Assembly (NCBI GenBank): GCA_019359045.1
Contig: JAHHIA010000003.1
Location: forward strand, 248,001-312,000
Direction: 5' to 3'
Source of the DNA: Scytolyngbya sp. HA4215-MV1
GTDB taxonomy: Bacteria > Cyanobacteriota > Cyanobacteriia > Leptolyngbyales > Leptolyngbyaceae
DNA: 64,000 bases
Part shown: positions 28,101 through 36,705 of the stretch, piece by piece
Layout: each line of letters begins with the position of its first letter
Position numbering within the stretch: the first letter of the stretch is position 1
Notes under the pieces: model-generated
What the model saw: the letters and a program-made list of their open reading frames with translations, nothing else
Databases searched by the model: none
What the model was told of the DNA's origin: nothing
Made by a program: the position numbers and the translations under genes

Positions 28101-28205
28101 TGGACGTATCCAGTGATCGCCTTGCCAGAGAAGAATCGCGGGATGAGGATGTGCCTGGGTGGATTCTGATTCTAGAGTGTTGAACTGTCTGACTGCGAAT
28201 CTCAT
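25128..28205 (-). CDS. TPS-type filamentous haemagglutinin-like exoprotein
   Basis: 1025 residues. An extended N-terminal targeting region ends near LVQAQS (about residue 57). Residues about 60-330 form a two-partner-secretion domain: it has the GxxLFHSFxxFNL segment, the NPAGILFG motif and repeated beta-helix turns such as NLILVNPAG. Residues about 330-860 continue as a right-handed parallel beta helix with runs of NNQI-like turns. A Pro-rich stretch (APPPTPIPPVP) and a Gly run precede a short C-terminal tail with two Cys. Proteins of this class are secreted through an Omp85/TpsB pore and act in adhesion or surface coating; no TpsB gene is in this window. The upstream 554 bp should hold its promoter. 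Confidence 0.9.
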   Translation of the reverse strand: MRFAVRQFNTLESESTQAHPHPAILLWQGDHWIRPSLVLPILAPLIVGLMPNLVQAQSITPALDGTGTAVTLNGNRYHIGGGQLSRDGANLFHSFNQFNLNAGEVANFIANPSIHTILGRVVGGDPSLINGLLQVSGGNANLILVNPAGILFGNHASLNVPAAFTATTATGVTFGGKSSQLSAIGRNAYANLVGDPTGFVFAGNATGTIVNAGNLAVPNGQSLSLLGGSVVNVGTLSAPGGQVTIAAVPGNHRVRLSQTGNLLSIEFQPLAAATPTALLSPQTLPQLLTGGNASHATGLTVNSHGQIELIGSGIRIPSSPSSVTSAGNINASTPVAGQVGGTVQLLGDRVALVGNAQITASGSAGGGTVLLGGDFQGQGSAPTASSTFVSRNTSIQADAFVQGQGGKVIIWSDQVTQFYGTISAQGGAQAGNGGLVEVSGKQALTFDGIVNTRATHGLAGTLLLDPATLTIVSNAALADLNGDLTVGDDLTAPTDLDNAALDFPGANSVISSTAVNNLLASGNLTLAADNTINVNDGLTVPATSILSLLAPTINLSAPITLAAAGGLTGNASTVNLTPTGLFQNAIDVAATGATIRAAAGTYANLGVVDINKSLLTLISDTGDYRTSGTLITGLSQFRLADGVQNVTIQGFRFENGTNAAGEAFIYVPTNANTSSITIRSNQFLNSANSAIATNPTLSFQSNWTIDDNLIDGVTGINQSAIVLANATGIAITNNQIRNVNFIGIALDGVNTATVVNNILSNLGADGISLADSLAPVGAISISNNQITRANLDAGVDRGGIGLQIQGFGFIDFVDIINNTITDSWNGVAVRQNSVIPANIIRVNNNFFNGNSNAGVYAAIIKNGAGASCVSGTGCLNARNNEWGPPPSDVNPSEPSIFPGSGIVHYPSSTVPLTGTGDAVTANVDFGPAPVVPAPPPTPIPPVPISPGVPTPQPPSGGGGGPRSGNNQVTIDFEGKVRVSEPVDEVPGNQPLLCMERDDLDSRLAPELEPLPWCDRKPDEKRSAQK

Positions 28206-28759
28206 AAAGCCTGGTTCTTGTGACGTATTTCTAAAAACAAAATCATTAAGTCTAAAAATAGAAATCGATCGCGGACAGGTTCGGGTTATCCCTTGGGGCG
28301 ATCGTCGAGGAAAGTGGCTACTATGGCTGGATCAATTTGGAAAAGACTGTGAGGCTGGATTGCTACTGTAGCCAAACATTGGGGCGGCGACGAGCGGGAG
28401 CATGGATGAGTAGGATGTGACTCCCCTTCCCCTGTTTATGAGTAGCGGCTTATGAGTAGCGGCATCTGCCCCCCATCCGTCCGAAACAATACTGAACTCA
28501 ACCTGCTTTGGGACACATGCTAGAAGACTCTTATACCATAATTCTACTTACAGCTTGTGAGCTTTCGGTCAGTCAGGTTGCGTAACTTTTATCGGAAATT
28601 TGTATTGCGTGTTATTTCAATAAATCGCAATAAAGTTAGGCTTTCCGGCAAGTTCTCGTCATCCTATTTTGGATTGGTTATGTTCTAGACATGTTGTTGG
28701 TATTTTTGAAAACTTTGCTCAGCAAAGTTTTCAAAAATACCAACAACACCTTTGGAGCA
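28206..28759. promoter_or_regulatory. Intergenic region upstream of the adhesin gene
   Basis: 554 bp without a gene. It contains a 14-bp tandem duplication TTATGAGTAGCGGC (28436-28449 and 28450-28463) and, nearer the ald stop, a 55-nt perfect palindrome. The adhesin promoter must lie here; I could not assign boxes. Confidence 0.5.
28693..28747. repeat. 55-nt perfect palindrome
   Basis: The left arm (28693-28719, beginning GTTGTTGGTATTTTTG) is the exact reverse complement of the right arm (28721-28747), with a single C at the centre. Its position 13 bp past the ald stop fits a transcription terminator for ald, but it is longer and more AT-rich than ordinary terminators and may be a transposed palindrome. 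Confidence 0.75.
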
Positions 28760-29872
28760 CTAACTTTTAGATTTTGGATGGGTCTGAGCGCTCAAATCGG
28801 GAAAAACTTCTTGTACTGCCGGATGTACCAGGGTGTGATTTTTGACATTGACCCCGCTTGCCAGTGCACTATCTAATTCCAACGCTTTGAGTCCGTAGTT
28901 TGCTAGTTTGAGTACGTAGGGTAATGTGCTGTTGTTGAGTGCCTGGGTGGCAGTCCAGGGTACAGCTCCTGGCATATTGGGCACACCATAATGCACAACG
29001 CCTGCCTCGATATAGGTGGGCTGGGTATGGGAGGTGGGATGTACCGTTTCGATGCAGCCGCCTTGATCGACGGCAACATCAATGATGACGGAACCGGGAT
29101 GCATTTGCTGCACCAGTGGGCGAGAGACGAGCATGGGAGCACGACGAGCCAGCACCAGTACGGCACCAATCAACAAGTCTGCCTGAGGAACAACGGCTTC
29201 AATTTGACTGGAACTGCTGTAAAGCAATTCGACTCGTGAGCCAAACAAGGTTTCCAGGTAAGACAAGCGATCGACATTCACATCCAAAATCTGTACCTGT
29301 GCACCCATGCCGATCGCCATCCGCGCCGCTTCGGTGCCCACCACGCCACCCCCCAAAATCACCACTCGACCAGGACGCACTCCTGGTACACCGCCCAACA
29401 GTACACCCCGTCCCCCCTGTTGCCGTTCCAAAAAGCGCGCGCCAAATTGGACAGATAAGCGTCCGGCAATGATGCTCATGGGGGTGAGCAAGGGTAGGGT
29501 TCGTTTATCGGGGAGTTCGACGGTTTCGTAGGCGATCGCGGTGGTGCCTGCTTCGATCAGGTGCTCGGTGAGGGGGCGATCGGCGGCGAGATGCAGATAG
29601 GTAAACAATATCTGTTCTTTTTGCAGAGAGCCATACTCGGCTGCGAGTGGCTCTTTCACTTTGACGATCAAGGCTTGCTGCCAGACTTGGGCGGCAGTTC
29701 CAATTTGTGCGCCTGCCTGTTGATAATTGGCATCGGTAAAGCCTGCGCCAGTGCCAGCGTTGGTTTCGACCCAAACGGTATGTCCTGCTTCGACGAGAAC
29801 TCGGACGCTATCGGGACTCAACCCCACCCGAAATTCTTGATCTTTGATTTCTTTGGGTACGCCTATTTCCAT
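28760..29872 (-). CDS. ald: Alanine dehydrogenase
   Basis: 370 residues, the usual family length. It catalyses NAD-dependent interconversion of alanine and pyruvate plus ammonia. The N-terminus MEIGVPKEIKDQEFRVGLSP is diagnostic, followed by VKVKEPL with the substrate Lys, the catalytic His in LHLAAD, and the NAD fold VVILGGGVVGTEAARMA. DVAVDQGGCIE and VPNMPGAVPWTATQAL complete the signature. ATG at 29872 is chosen because the 23 residues that the frame offers before it are not family-like. It is transcribed alone and ends at the large palindrome. Confidence 0.95.
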   Translation of the reverse strand: MEIGVPKEIKDQEFRVGLSPDSVRVLVEAGHTVWVETNAGTGAGFTDANYQQAGAQIGTAAQVWQQALIVKVKEPLAAEYGSLQKEQILFTYLHLAADRPLTEHLIEAGTTAIAYETVELPDKRTLPLLTPMSIIAGRLSVQFGARFLERQQGGRGVLLGGVPGVRPGRVVILGGGVVGTEAARMAIGMGAQVQILDVNVDRLSYLETLFGSRVELLYSSSSQIEAVVPQADLLIGAVLVLARRAPMLVSRPLVQQMHPGSVIIDVAVDQGGCIETVHPTSHTQPTYIEAGVVHYGVPNMPGAVPWTATQALNNSTLPYVLKLANYGLKALELDSALASGVNVKNHTLVHPAVQEVFPDLSAQTHPKSKS

Positions 29873-29951
29873 CTGCCCCTCTAGAGTGCTCTTATTCTCT
29901 AGCTTAAGACGATCAACTAGGGGCTGCCATGAATTGGGCAAGGCAGGGGAA

Positions 29952-30042
29952 GTTTTGAATTTTGAGTATTGAGTTGAGAATTTGGAGTTGGGAGTCAGGA
30001 GTCAGGAGTTTTAAGGTTCGGGTTTTGAGGTATGAGTGTTAA
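29952..30042. repeat. Low-complexity GAGTTTTGAG / GGAGTCAGGAGT repeat
   Basis: A purine-rich stretch built from variants of GAGTT(T)TGAG and GGGAGTCAGGAGTC, a simple-sequence type common between cyanobacterial genes. It lies between ald and the Uma2 pseudogene. Confidence 0.6.
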
Positions 30043-30146
30043 GGACCAACAGCTAATAGCCACCTACTGAAGGCTGACTTTTTCTGCTCCAGACGGGCGA
30101 GTTAGAATGATGGCAAAGCATTGCGGTGAACGTTGGCAATTTGCCT

Positions 30147-30818
30147 ATGACTTCCCTTTTAACCAACCCTACGGTTGACTCGATTCCCCAGTGGCAACCT
30201 GCTACCTGGGAAGATTATGTGAAACTGCGAGATAGTCTGCCAGAAGGGACTGGACGGATATTTTTTAATGAAGGTTGGATACTGCTCGAAATGGGTGAAG
30301 GGATTGGTCATGCCCGGTTTAATCGTCTGGTGGCGTTTATCCTGTTCATCTGGTGTTCTCAGAAGATGACTCAATCTTGTGATGATTTGGGTGGCTGTGT
30401 TTTAGAGAAGGCAGGGCAACGATCGGCATCCCCCGATGCAGTCATTTATATTGGCGAAGGTGCACCTCAATGGTAAGCGGGTGAATCGTGCCATGTGGAT
30501 CTGAATCGCTGGCGAGTGCCTGATCTGGTGGGCGAAGTGGGCGATATTAGCCTTGCGACAGATCTGGATGAGAAGAAGCAAATCTATGCAGCCTTAGGTG
30601 TTCCCGAATATTGGGTGATTGATGTGGTTGGGGCACGGGTACTGGCATTCCATCTGGATGAATTCGGGCGCTATCAGCAAATTGAAGTGTCTGTGGCGTT
30701 GGCAGGCTTGCCCATCTTGCTGATTAACCAAACCCTGGACAAGTTGAACCAGGGCTTGTCGAATAACAGTGCTGCTCAATGGTTTGCTCAACAGATTACA
30801 ACGATTAAACCTCACTAA
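30147..30818 (+). pseudogene. Uma2-family nuclease gene interrupted by one stop codon
   Basis: Both halves lie in the same reading frame. The first (from ATG 30147) runs PATWEDYVKLRDSLPEG, then the PD-(D/E)xK-like region with SPDAVIYIGEGAPQW; a TAA at 30474-30476 interrupts it; the frame then continues AGESCHVDLNRWRVPDLVGEVGD and PEYWVIDV to the stop at 30818. Typical Uma2 (DUF820) proteins are about 190-230 residues, and the two halves together give 223 sense codons. A single base change from AAA (Lys) to TAA would explain it. Uma2 proteins are predicted nucleases present in many copies in cyanobacteria, with unclear roles. A GTG at 30495 could in principle restart the second half. A sequencing error cannot be excluded. 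Confidence 0.85.
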
Positions 30819-30856
30819 GACGCTGTAAAGAAACCCCTTCACTGTTTGATTGAACG

Positions 30857-30888
30857 GTAGGGTGCTGTTAGCGCCAGCGTAACGCACC
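30857..30888. repeat. Cyanobacterial GGTGCGTTACGC-type palindrome
   Basis: GGTGC...GCACC with inner GTTA/TAAC arms: on the minus strand it reads GGTGCGTTACGCTGG then CGCTAACAGCACC. I recognise this as a widespread interspersed palindrome of cyanobacteria. It follows the Uma2 pseudogene. Confidence 0.6.
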
Positions 30889-31042
30889 ACCATGAAGTTT
30901 TTTAGTAGGCTTTCTAAGCAGGGACAGCGAAGGTTGGCATGATGCAGGATCTGATCGCTGATGGTTTCGGCAATGAGGCATGGGAACGGTTATTTAGGAC
31001 GAGGAATTTCGTCACGAACCAAATAGTTCCCAAATCATTTTC

Positions 31043-31312
31043 CTAAAGTTGGGTAGTTGCCAGGTAGCGTTCGATTAAGGGCACCTGGAAACGAACCCGA
31101 TCGCCGTTCTCTACTTCCAGAACTTCGATTTGGGTGAGTTTTTGGATGATGACGCGATCGCTAGCCTGCACCGATTCTCCAGTCAGCAGACGCAGTAACA
31201 AATTCTGCTCGATTTCGGTTAAGCAGCGCCAAAATTCATCAAAGTAATTTCCGCCAAGCTCAATGAATGTGAAACAGCAACGAGGATTTACCAATGTGGA
31301 GAGCGCCCACAA
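31043..31312 (-). pseudogene. C-terminal remnant of an ATPase-like gene
   Basis: At most 89 residues, with only a TTG start. The segment GGNYFDEFWRCLTEIEQNLLLRLLTGE followed by VLEVENGDRVRFQVPLIERYL looks like the C-terminal winged-helix end of the STAND/AAA-like ATP-binding proteins of cyanobacteria (from memory), in which a P-loop domain precedes it. No P-loop sequence exists upstream; the frame is closed by a stop about 12 codons before the TTG. The simplest reading is a decayed gene tail. It could also be a short independent protein. The adjacent Uma2 pseudogene and palindromic repeats suggest this 1.5 kb is degrading. Confidence 0.45.
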
Positions 31313-31394
31313 TATTGACGCTGGTGGACTGGTCGTTTGATGTGCTTAACTGGATTCGTTCCCCATTCATGCCCTGGTCTAACCTAAAAGCTCA

Positions 31395-32024
31395 ATGGAC
31401 TTTGAAGACTTCCAGATTTACGACAGTGATTTGCCCGAATCGGCGCTGAGCCAGTTTTTGCAGTCAGCTAAGCTCGCCGTGGATACCGAAACGATGGGAT
31501 TGTTGCCGCAGCGCGATCGCCTGTGTTTGGTGCAGTTGTGTGACGATCGCGGACGCGGTGCCGTTGTGCGAATTGCCTTGGGGCAACGAGAAGCAACCAA
31601 TCTCAAGCAATTGCTAGAAGCAGCTTCAGTACTCAAGGTGTTTCACTTTGCACGGTTTGATGTTGCCATGCTGAGTTATCAATTGGGCATTCAAGTGGCG
31701 CCATTTTTCTGTACCAAAGTCGCGAGTAAGTTGGCGCGCACCTACAGCCCACGTCATGGATTGAAAGAATTGGTACAGGAATTGGAAAAGGTGGAACTGG
31801 ATAAGAGTTCTCAAAGTTCCGATTGGGGCAATGCGGCGAACTTGAGCGATGACCAGTTGCGGTATGCCGCGAATGATGTGCGCTATCTGTTGAATGTACA
31901 GCAAAAACTGGTAGAGATGCTGAAGCGAGAGGGGCGTTGGGAACTGGCACAGCAGTGTTTTCAGTGTTTGCCCACGATCGTTGCTTTGGATTTGTTGCAG
32001 TACAAAGATGTGTTTGAGCACTAG
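31395..32024 (+). CDS. RNase D-like 3'-5' exonuclease
   Basis: 209 residues made up almost entirely of a DEDDy exonuclease domain. Exo I is AVDTETMGL, Exo II is VFHFARFDVAML and Exo III is LRYAANDVRYLLNV with the Tyr of the DEDDy class. The HRDC domains of E. coli RNase D are absent, so this is the short ribonuclease D form common in cyanobacteria. It probably trims 3' ends of structured RNAs such as tRNA precursors, in the cytoplasm. The next gene in the same direction starts 115 bp downstream. Confidence 0.92.
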   Translation: MDFEDFQIYDSDLPESALSQFLQSAKLAVDTETMGLLPQRDRLCLVQLCDDRGRGAVVRIALGQREATNLKQLLEAASVLKVFHFARFDVAMLSYQLGIQVAPFFCTKVASKLARTYSPRHGLKELVQELEKVELDKSSQSSDWGNAANLSDDQLRYAANDVRYLLNVQQKLVEMLKREGRWELAQQCFQCLPTIVALDLLQYKDVFEH

Positions 32025-32138
32025 TGGAGTCTGTTTAGCTCTATCCCTAGCCTCGAAGGAGCCATAAAATCTTTCACAAACCCTACATTTGCGACTATCC
32101 TAGATAGCCAGATCTCGTTCACGCTGGGGTAACTCGCA

Positions 32139-34088
32139 ATGCAGCACGGGAAATTTCAATTCGGCATAGTCCAACCGTTGGTGCCTGGCAGAAAAGGCAT
32201 TCGATGCGGACTGAAATGGGCTGTGCTGGGAGGGGCGATCGCATTCCAACCGCTGCCTGCTTTTGCCCAAGCTGCCTTGTTGAACCACTGGCGCTTTGAT
32301 CCCTCCGCCAATCAATTGGAAGTGACCCTGAAGGATGGAGTCACGCCCCGTTACTTTTTGCTAGCTCAACCCGCTCGGATTGTGCTGGAACTGCCTGAAA
32401 CGGAAGTGGGTAATACCAATACGCAACAGACCTATTCCGGCTCATCGGTGCGGCAGGTGCGGGTTGCACAGTTTAAGCCAGGGGTGACGCGGATGGTGTT
32501 GGAGTTGTCTCCAAATACGGTGCTGGCTCCGGGACAGGTGCAACTTCAACGAGTTGAAGATGGCAATGCTGGAGTTGGCGATCGCTGGGTATTGCGCCCT
32601 TTGCTGGCAAACACTGCGAATTCATCTGCACCCACGATCGCGCAGTCGCCACCAACGCAACCTGCGCCACCGATCGCCCCATCCCCCTCTCCTCAATCCA
32701 CAGTCGTTCAGAAGGGGGGGACGCTGCCCAATCCAGCCAGTGAAGCACCCGCTTTGATTCCATCATCCAAGCCGGTGGTTTCTGCCCCGCCGACGATTAT
32801 AAAAATTGTTCAACCAACCGTCCCGATTTCCCAAGTCCCTTCTGCTCCGGTTGTTCCAGCGCCTAACCCTGTCCCCCCCACGACCAATGGATTGCCTGCG
32901 CCTCCCGATGGATCGGTTGTGACCGGTGCAGGGGTTCCCGCCCCGTTGCCAACCGTTCCCGATTACTCCACACCCTTGCCGCCCGATCGTCCCCTCTCCT
33001 CGGCAAATGCTCCTGATCGCCCCAGTGCCATTGCCGTGCCCACGGCTCCCGCCCCCCTGGTCGTCAGCAAACCCACGGTCAGCATCTCTCCGCCGATTGC
33101 TGCCCCTCAACCGAGTACGCTGCCACCGACTAGCCCCTCGCCCCAGCCGGTGGTGACAGCTACGGTGCCCCAGCCTTCGGTTCCAGGGGTGCCGCCAGCG
33201 ATCCCGCCAACGGTGTCGCCAGCGGTGCCTCAAACAATTGCAGTAGAGGTGCCTCCTGCAGTGACGGTGCCTGAAATTCAGCCGATGGCTGCGGTGCCAG
33301 TGCCAGCGCCTATCACAGCACCTCCCCCAGTGGTCGCTGATGTGCCGACCTTGCCAGAAAGTGCGCCCCCGCTCCCGCCAGCTACCCTGTCTACGCCCAC
33401 TGCTCCCATGGTGACGGTGCCGCCCCTGACCCCCATGCCCAATCCAAATATGCCTGCGGTGCGCCCAACGGTGAGTGTTCCTCCTTTGCAAAGTAATCCA
33501 ACAGCGATCGAGCGCCCCGATGTGCCTGCAGTTACGCCTGCTCGACCAACTGCAATCAAATTTGGTCAACCGTTGCCCGGTGGCGCTGCCCCGGTGCTCA
33601 CGGCTCGATCGTCCACAATTTTGTTACCCACGGGCAGTGTGCTGAATCTGCGCTATCCAGGTGAAGCACCCCTGTCGCTGCAACCCGATCGGTCTCAGCA
33701 AGAAGTCATGGCACTGCAAACCGAAATCCGCGATTACTGGGGGCGATTGGTCGCGCCTGTGGGGACTGCTGTCATTGGTCGGTTTGAGACAGGCACCAAT
33801 GGCAGCCGCTTCGTCGCCCAAGCGATCGCCCTGGGGACGCAAAATCTTCCCCTGGCTGCCCAATCTGATGTGTTGAGTGGAAGCCTGCGTCAGGTTTCCC
33901 AAAGCCGATTGCTGCTCTACTCTGGCATTGGTGGACTTGCCGGCGGTATCCTGGGCGGCTTTTCTGGATTAGATATGGTGGGGGGAGCGGCGGCTGGCGC
34001 TGCTGTGGGCTACCTCACTACCCCCAAGCCTGCCACCATCCAGCCGGGTCAAGTGGTGCAAGTCAAGTTAACCGAAGATTTGAAGTGA
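32139..34088 (+). CDS. AMIN-domain protein with Pro-rich region and VirB10-like C-terminus
   Basis: 649 residues. A signal peptide ends near LPAFAQA (about residue 45). Residues about 48-150 form an AMIN domain ([54 protein letters not shown]), which binds peptidoglycan or secretin/amidase partners. Residues about 165-480 are almost all Pro, Val, Ala and Thr, long enough to span the periplasm. From about 490, [21 protein letters not shown] and a FVAQAIAL strand resemble the beta-barrel of TrbI/VirB10-type proteins, followed by a glycine-zipper helix ([25 protein letters not shown]). I infer an envelope-spanning structural protein. The RNase PH gene starts 7 bp after its stop. Confidence 0.8.
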   Translation: MQHGKFQFGIVQPLVPGRKGIRCGLKWAVLGGAIAFQPLPAFAQAALLNHWRFDPSANQLEVTLKDGVTPRYFLLAQPARIVLELPETEVGNTNTQQTYSGSSVRQVRVAQFKPGVTRMVLELSPNTVLAPGQVQLQRVEDGNAGVGDRWVLRPLLANTANSSAPTIAQSPPTQPAPPIAPSPSPQSTVVQKGGTLPNPASEAPALIPSSKPVVSAPPTIIKIVQPTVPISQVPSAPVVPAPNPVPPTTNGLPAPPDGSVVTGAGVPAPLPTVPDYSTPLPPDRPLSSANAPDRPSAIAVPTAPAPLVVSKPTVSISPPIAAPQPSTLPPTSPSPQPVVTATVPQPSVPGVPPAIPPTVSPAVPQTIAVEVPPAVTVPEIQPMAAVPVPAPITAPPPVVADVPTLPESAPPLPPATLSTPTAPMVTVPPLTPMPNPNMPAVRPTVSVPPLQSNPTAIERPDVPAVTPARPTAIKFGQPLPGGAAPVLTARSSTILLPTGSVLNLRYPGEAPLSLQPDRSQQEVMALQTEIRDYWGRLVAPVGTAVIGRFETGTNGSRFVAQAIALGTQNLPLAAQSDVLSGSLRQVSQSRLLLYSGIGGLAGGILGGFSGLDMVGGAAAGAAVGYLTTPKPATIQPGQVVQVKLTEDLK

Positions 34089-34095
34089 GAAAGTA

Positions 34096-34815
34096 ATGCA
34101 GCGTTCAGACGGTCGGCAACCCGATCAATTGCGTCCGGTAAGGTTTGAGCGACGGTTTACCCGTTTTGCCGCGGGTTCAGTGCTGGCTCACTGTGGAGAG
34201 ACCCAGGTACTTTGTACTGTTACGATTCAATCAGGTGTGCCTCGATTTTTGGAAGGGAAGGGGCAGGGTTGGCTAACGGCAGAATACCGAATGCTGCCGG
34301 GGGCAACGCCGCAGCGCCATGAACGAGAGTTTATGCGGTTGTCGGGGCGAACTCAGGAAATTCAGCGGTTGATCGGGCGATCGCTGCGAGCAACGCTGGA
34401 TATGCAAGCATTAGGAGAGCGCACCATTGTGGTGGATGCGGATGTGTTGCAGGCGGATGCAGGCACCCGTACCACGTCGATTACAGGCGGTTTTGTGGCA
34501 CTCAAAGACGCCTTAGACCCCTTGGTTCAGTCTGGAGAATTGGCGCGATCGCCTCTGGTGAACCAGGTTGCTGCGGTTTCCGTCGGCTTACTGCACGACC
34601 AGGCACTCCTGGATCTCAACTACGTTGAGGATGTGGCGGCTGAAATTGATTGTAATTTGGTCATGAATCAAAAATTAGAACTCATTGAAGTGCAAGGAAC
34701 GGCTGAATCGGGCAGCTTTAGCCGTAGTCAGTTTAATCAAATTCTAGATCTGGCTGAGAAGGGCATTCAGGAATTGATGCAGTTTCAGCTTCAGGCATTT
34801 GACAGCGCAGGCTAA
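34096..34815 (+). CDS. rph: Ribonuclease PH
   Basis: 239 residues, the standard length. This phosphorolytic 3'-5' exonuclease trims tRNA 3' ends. It shows [18 protein letters not shown] at the N-terminus, [21 protein letters not shown] with the phosphate-binding residues, and [39 protein letters not shown]. The start ATG lies 7 bp after the stop of the AMIN gene and has GAGAAAG just before it, so translation coupling or an operon is likely despite the unrelated function. An RNase D-like gene is two genes upstream, so two RNA 3'-end-processing enzymes share this strand. Confidence 0.96.
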   Translation: MQRSDGRQPDQLRPVRFERRFTRFAAGSVLAHCGETQVLCTVTIQSGVPRFLEGKGQGWLTAEYRMLPGATPQRHEREFMRLSGRTQEIQRLIGRSLRATLDMQALGERTIVVDADVLQADAGTRTTSITGGFVALKDALDPLVQSGELARSPLVNQVAAVSVGLLHDQALLDLNYVEDVAAEIDCNLVMNQKLELIEVQGTAESGSFSRSQFNQILDLAEKGIQELMQFQLQAFDSAG

Positions 34816-34909
34816 TTGAGAACTCTTCGCCTCTCGTCCATCGTCTAAACTCAAAGAAGTGATGTTGAACCCTTAGACCTCTCTCAAGCTTGCAAGTGCC
34901 AGGTGAATC

Positions 34910-36523
34910 ATGTCCACGGAACTCCAGACTGAGCTACAAACGGCGGTCGATCGCCGTCGTAACTTTGCCATTATTTCTCACCCCGACGCGGGGAAAACCA
35001 CGTTGACCGAAAAGCTCCTGCTGTACGGCGGGGCAATTCATGAAGCGGGAGCGGTGAAGGCACGCCGATCGCAACGCCATGCGACTTCCGACTGGATGGC
35101 AATGGAACAACAGCGGGGAATTTCCATCACCTCTACGGTGTTGCAGTTTGAGTATCAGGACTGTCAGATTAACCTGCTGGACACGCCGGGTCACCAAGAC
35201 TTTAGTGAAGATACCTACCGCACCCTGGCTGCGGCAGACAATGCGGTAATGCTGATTGACGCCGCCAAAGGTCTGGAACCTCAAACCCGCAAGCTGTTTG
35301 AAGTCTGCCGGATGCGCCAGTTGCCAATTTTTACCTTTGTAAATAAATTGGATCGTCCGGGTCGTGAGCCTTTGGAATTGCTGGACGAGATTGAGCAGGA
35401 ACTGGGTCTGCAAACCTATGTGGTGAATTGGCCCATCGGCATGGGCGATCGCTTTAAAGGTGTCTACGATCGTCGCCACCAACAGATTCACCTGTTTGAG
35501 CGCAGCCTCCACGGTCGCCGAGAAGCCCGCGAAACCATCATTGACCTGGGCGATCCGCGCATTGAAGCTCTGCTTGAAAAAGAACTCTACTACCAGTTCA
35601 AGGATGATCTGGAATTATTAGAGGGCTTAGGACCTGAGTTAGATCTGGATTTGGTGCATCAGGGCAAAATGACCCCGATTTTCTTTGGCAGTGCCATGAC
35701 CAACTTTGGGGTTGAACTATTTCTCAATGCCTTTTTGGACTATGCCCTCAAGCCCGGTCCCCACAGCAGCACGATGGGCGAAATTCTTCCCACCTATCCA
35801 GAATTTTCGGGTTTTGTCTTTAAGCTGCAAGCCAATATGGACCCCAAACACCGCGATCGCGTGGCGTTTATTCGAGTCTGCTCGGGCAAGTTTGAGAAAG
35901 ATATGGTGGTTAACCATGCTCGTTCTGGCAAGACCCTGCGCCTGTCGCGTCCCCAAAAACTCTTTGCTCAAGATCGGGAGTCGATCGATGCTGCCTATCC
36001 CGGTGATGTGATTGGGTTAAATAATCCGGGTGCGTTTGCGATCGGGGATACTCTCTACATTGGACCCAAGCTAGAGTACGAAGGCATTCCCTACTTCTCA
36101 CCAGAATTATTTGCTTACCTCAAAAATCCCAATCCCTCTAAATTTAAGCAGTTTCACAAAGGGGTGTCGGAGCTACGAGAAGAAGGGGCGGTACAAATCA
36201 TGTATTCGGTGGATGAATCGCGTCGTGATCCGATGCTGGCAGCGGTGGGGCAGTTGCAGTTTGAAGTGGTACAGTTCCGCTTACAAAACGAATATGGAGT
36301 CGAGACTCTTTTGGAATTACTTCCTTACACGGTGGCACGGTGGGTGGCAGGAGGCTGGGAGGCACTGCAAAAGGTGGGTCGCTTATTTAATACCGTGACG
36401 GTGAAAGATAGCCAGGATCGCCCGGTATTGCTGTTTCGGAATGAATGGAATTGCCAACAAGTGCATGCTGATCATCCAGCGCTTAAATTGTCTGCGATCG
36501 CCCCTGTCGCGGGGAAATTGTAA
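34910..36523 (+). CDS. prfC: Peptide chain release factor 3
   Basis: 537 residues. RF3 is the GTPase that recycles RF1 and RF2 from the ribosome after termination. The G domain shows G1 [13 protein letters not shown], the switch region [13 protein letters not shown]3 [14 protein letters not shown] and G4 [10 protein letters not shown]. Domains II and III follow ([42 protein letters not shown]), which separate RF3 from EF-G. AGGTGA before the ATG is a plausible ribosome-binding site. It is 94 bp after rph in the same direction. Confidence 0.96.
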   Translation: MSTELQTELQTAVDRRRNFAIISHPDAGKTTLTEKLLLYGGAIHEAGAVKARRSQRHATSDWMAMEQQRGISITSTVLQFEYQDCQINLLDTPGHQDFSEDTYRTLAAADNAVMLIDAAKGLEPQTRKLFEVCRMRQLPIFTFVNKLDRPGREPLELLDEIEQELGLQTYVVNWPIGMGDRFKGVYDRRHQQIHLFERSLHGRREARETIIDLGDPRIEALLEKELYYQFKDDLELLEGLGPELDLDLVHQGKMTPIFFGSAMTNFGVELFLNAFLDYALKPGPHSSTMGEILPTYPEFSGFVFKLQANMDPKHRDRVAFIRVCSGKFEKDMVVNHARSGKTLRLSRPQKLFAQDRESIDAAYPGDVIGLNNPGAFAIGDTLYIGPKLEYEGIPYFSPELFAYLKNPNPSKFKQFHKGVSELREEGAVQIMYSVDESRRDPMLAAVGQLQFEVVQFRLQNEYGVETLLELLPYTVARWVAGGWEALQKVGRLFNTVTVKDSQDRPVLLFRNEWNCQQVHADHPALKLSAIAPVAGKL

Positions 36524-36705
36524 GGCTTTATTAAGGCAAACTTTTCAACAATAGACTATAAAAGTGGCATTAGCTTCCAGGTCAGTGGATCGATCGAGGT
36601 TGAGGGTTTTGAATGCGTTGATTGGTCAAGCGTTTAAAAATAGCAACGTCTTTTGAGCAACACGACCCAAAATGGCATGAAAAGACGCTGAGTGGAGGAA
36701 TCTTG

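Noticed and set aside
32763-33569. 268-codon minus-strand ORF rich in His, Arg and Gly
   Set aside because: It is the antisense shadow of the Pro-rich region of the AMIN protein; Pro codons CCN read back as Gly and Arg codons.
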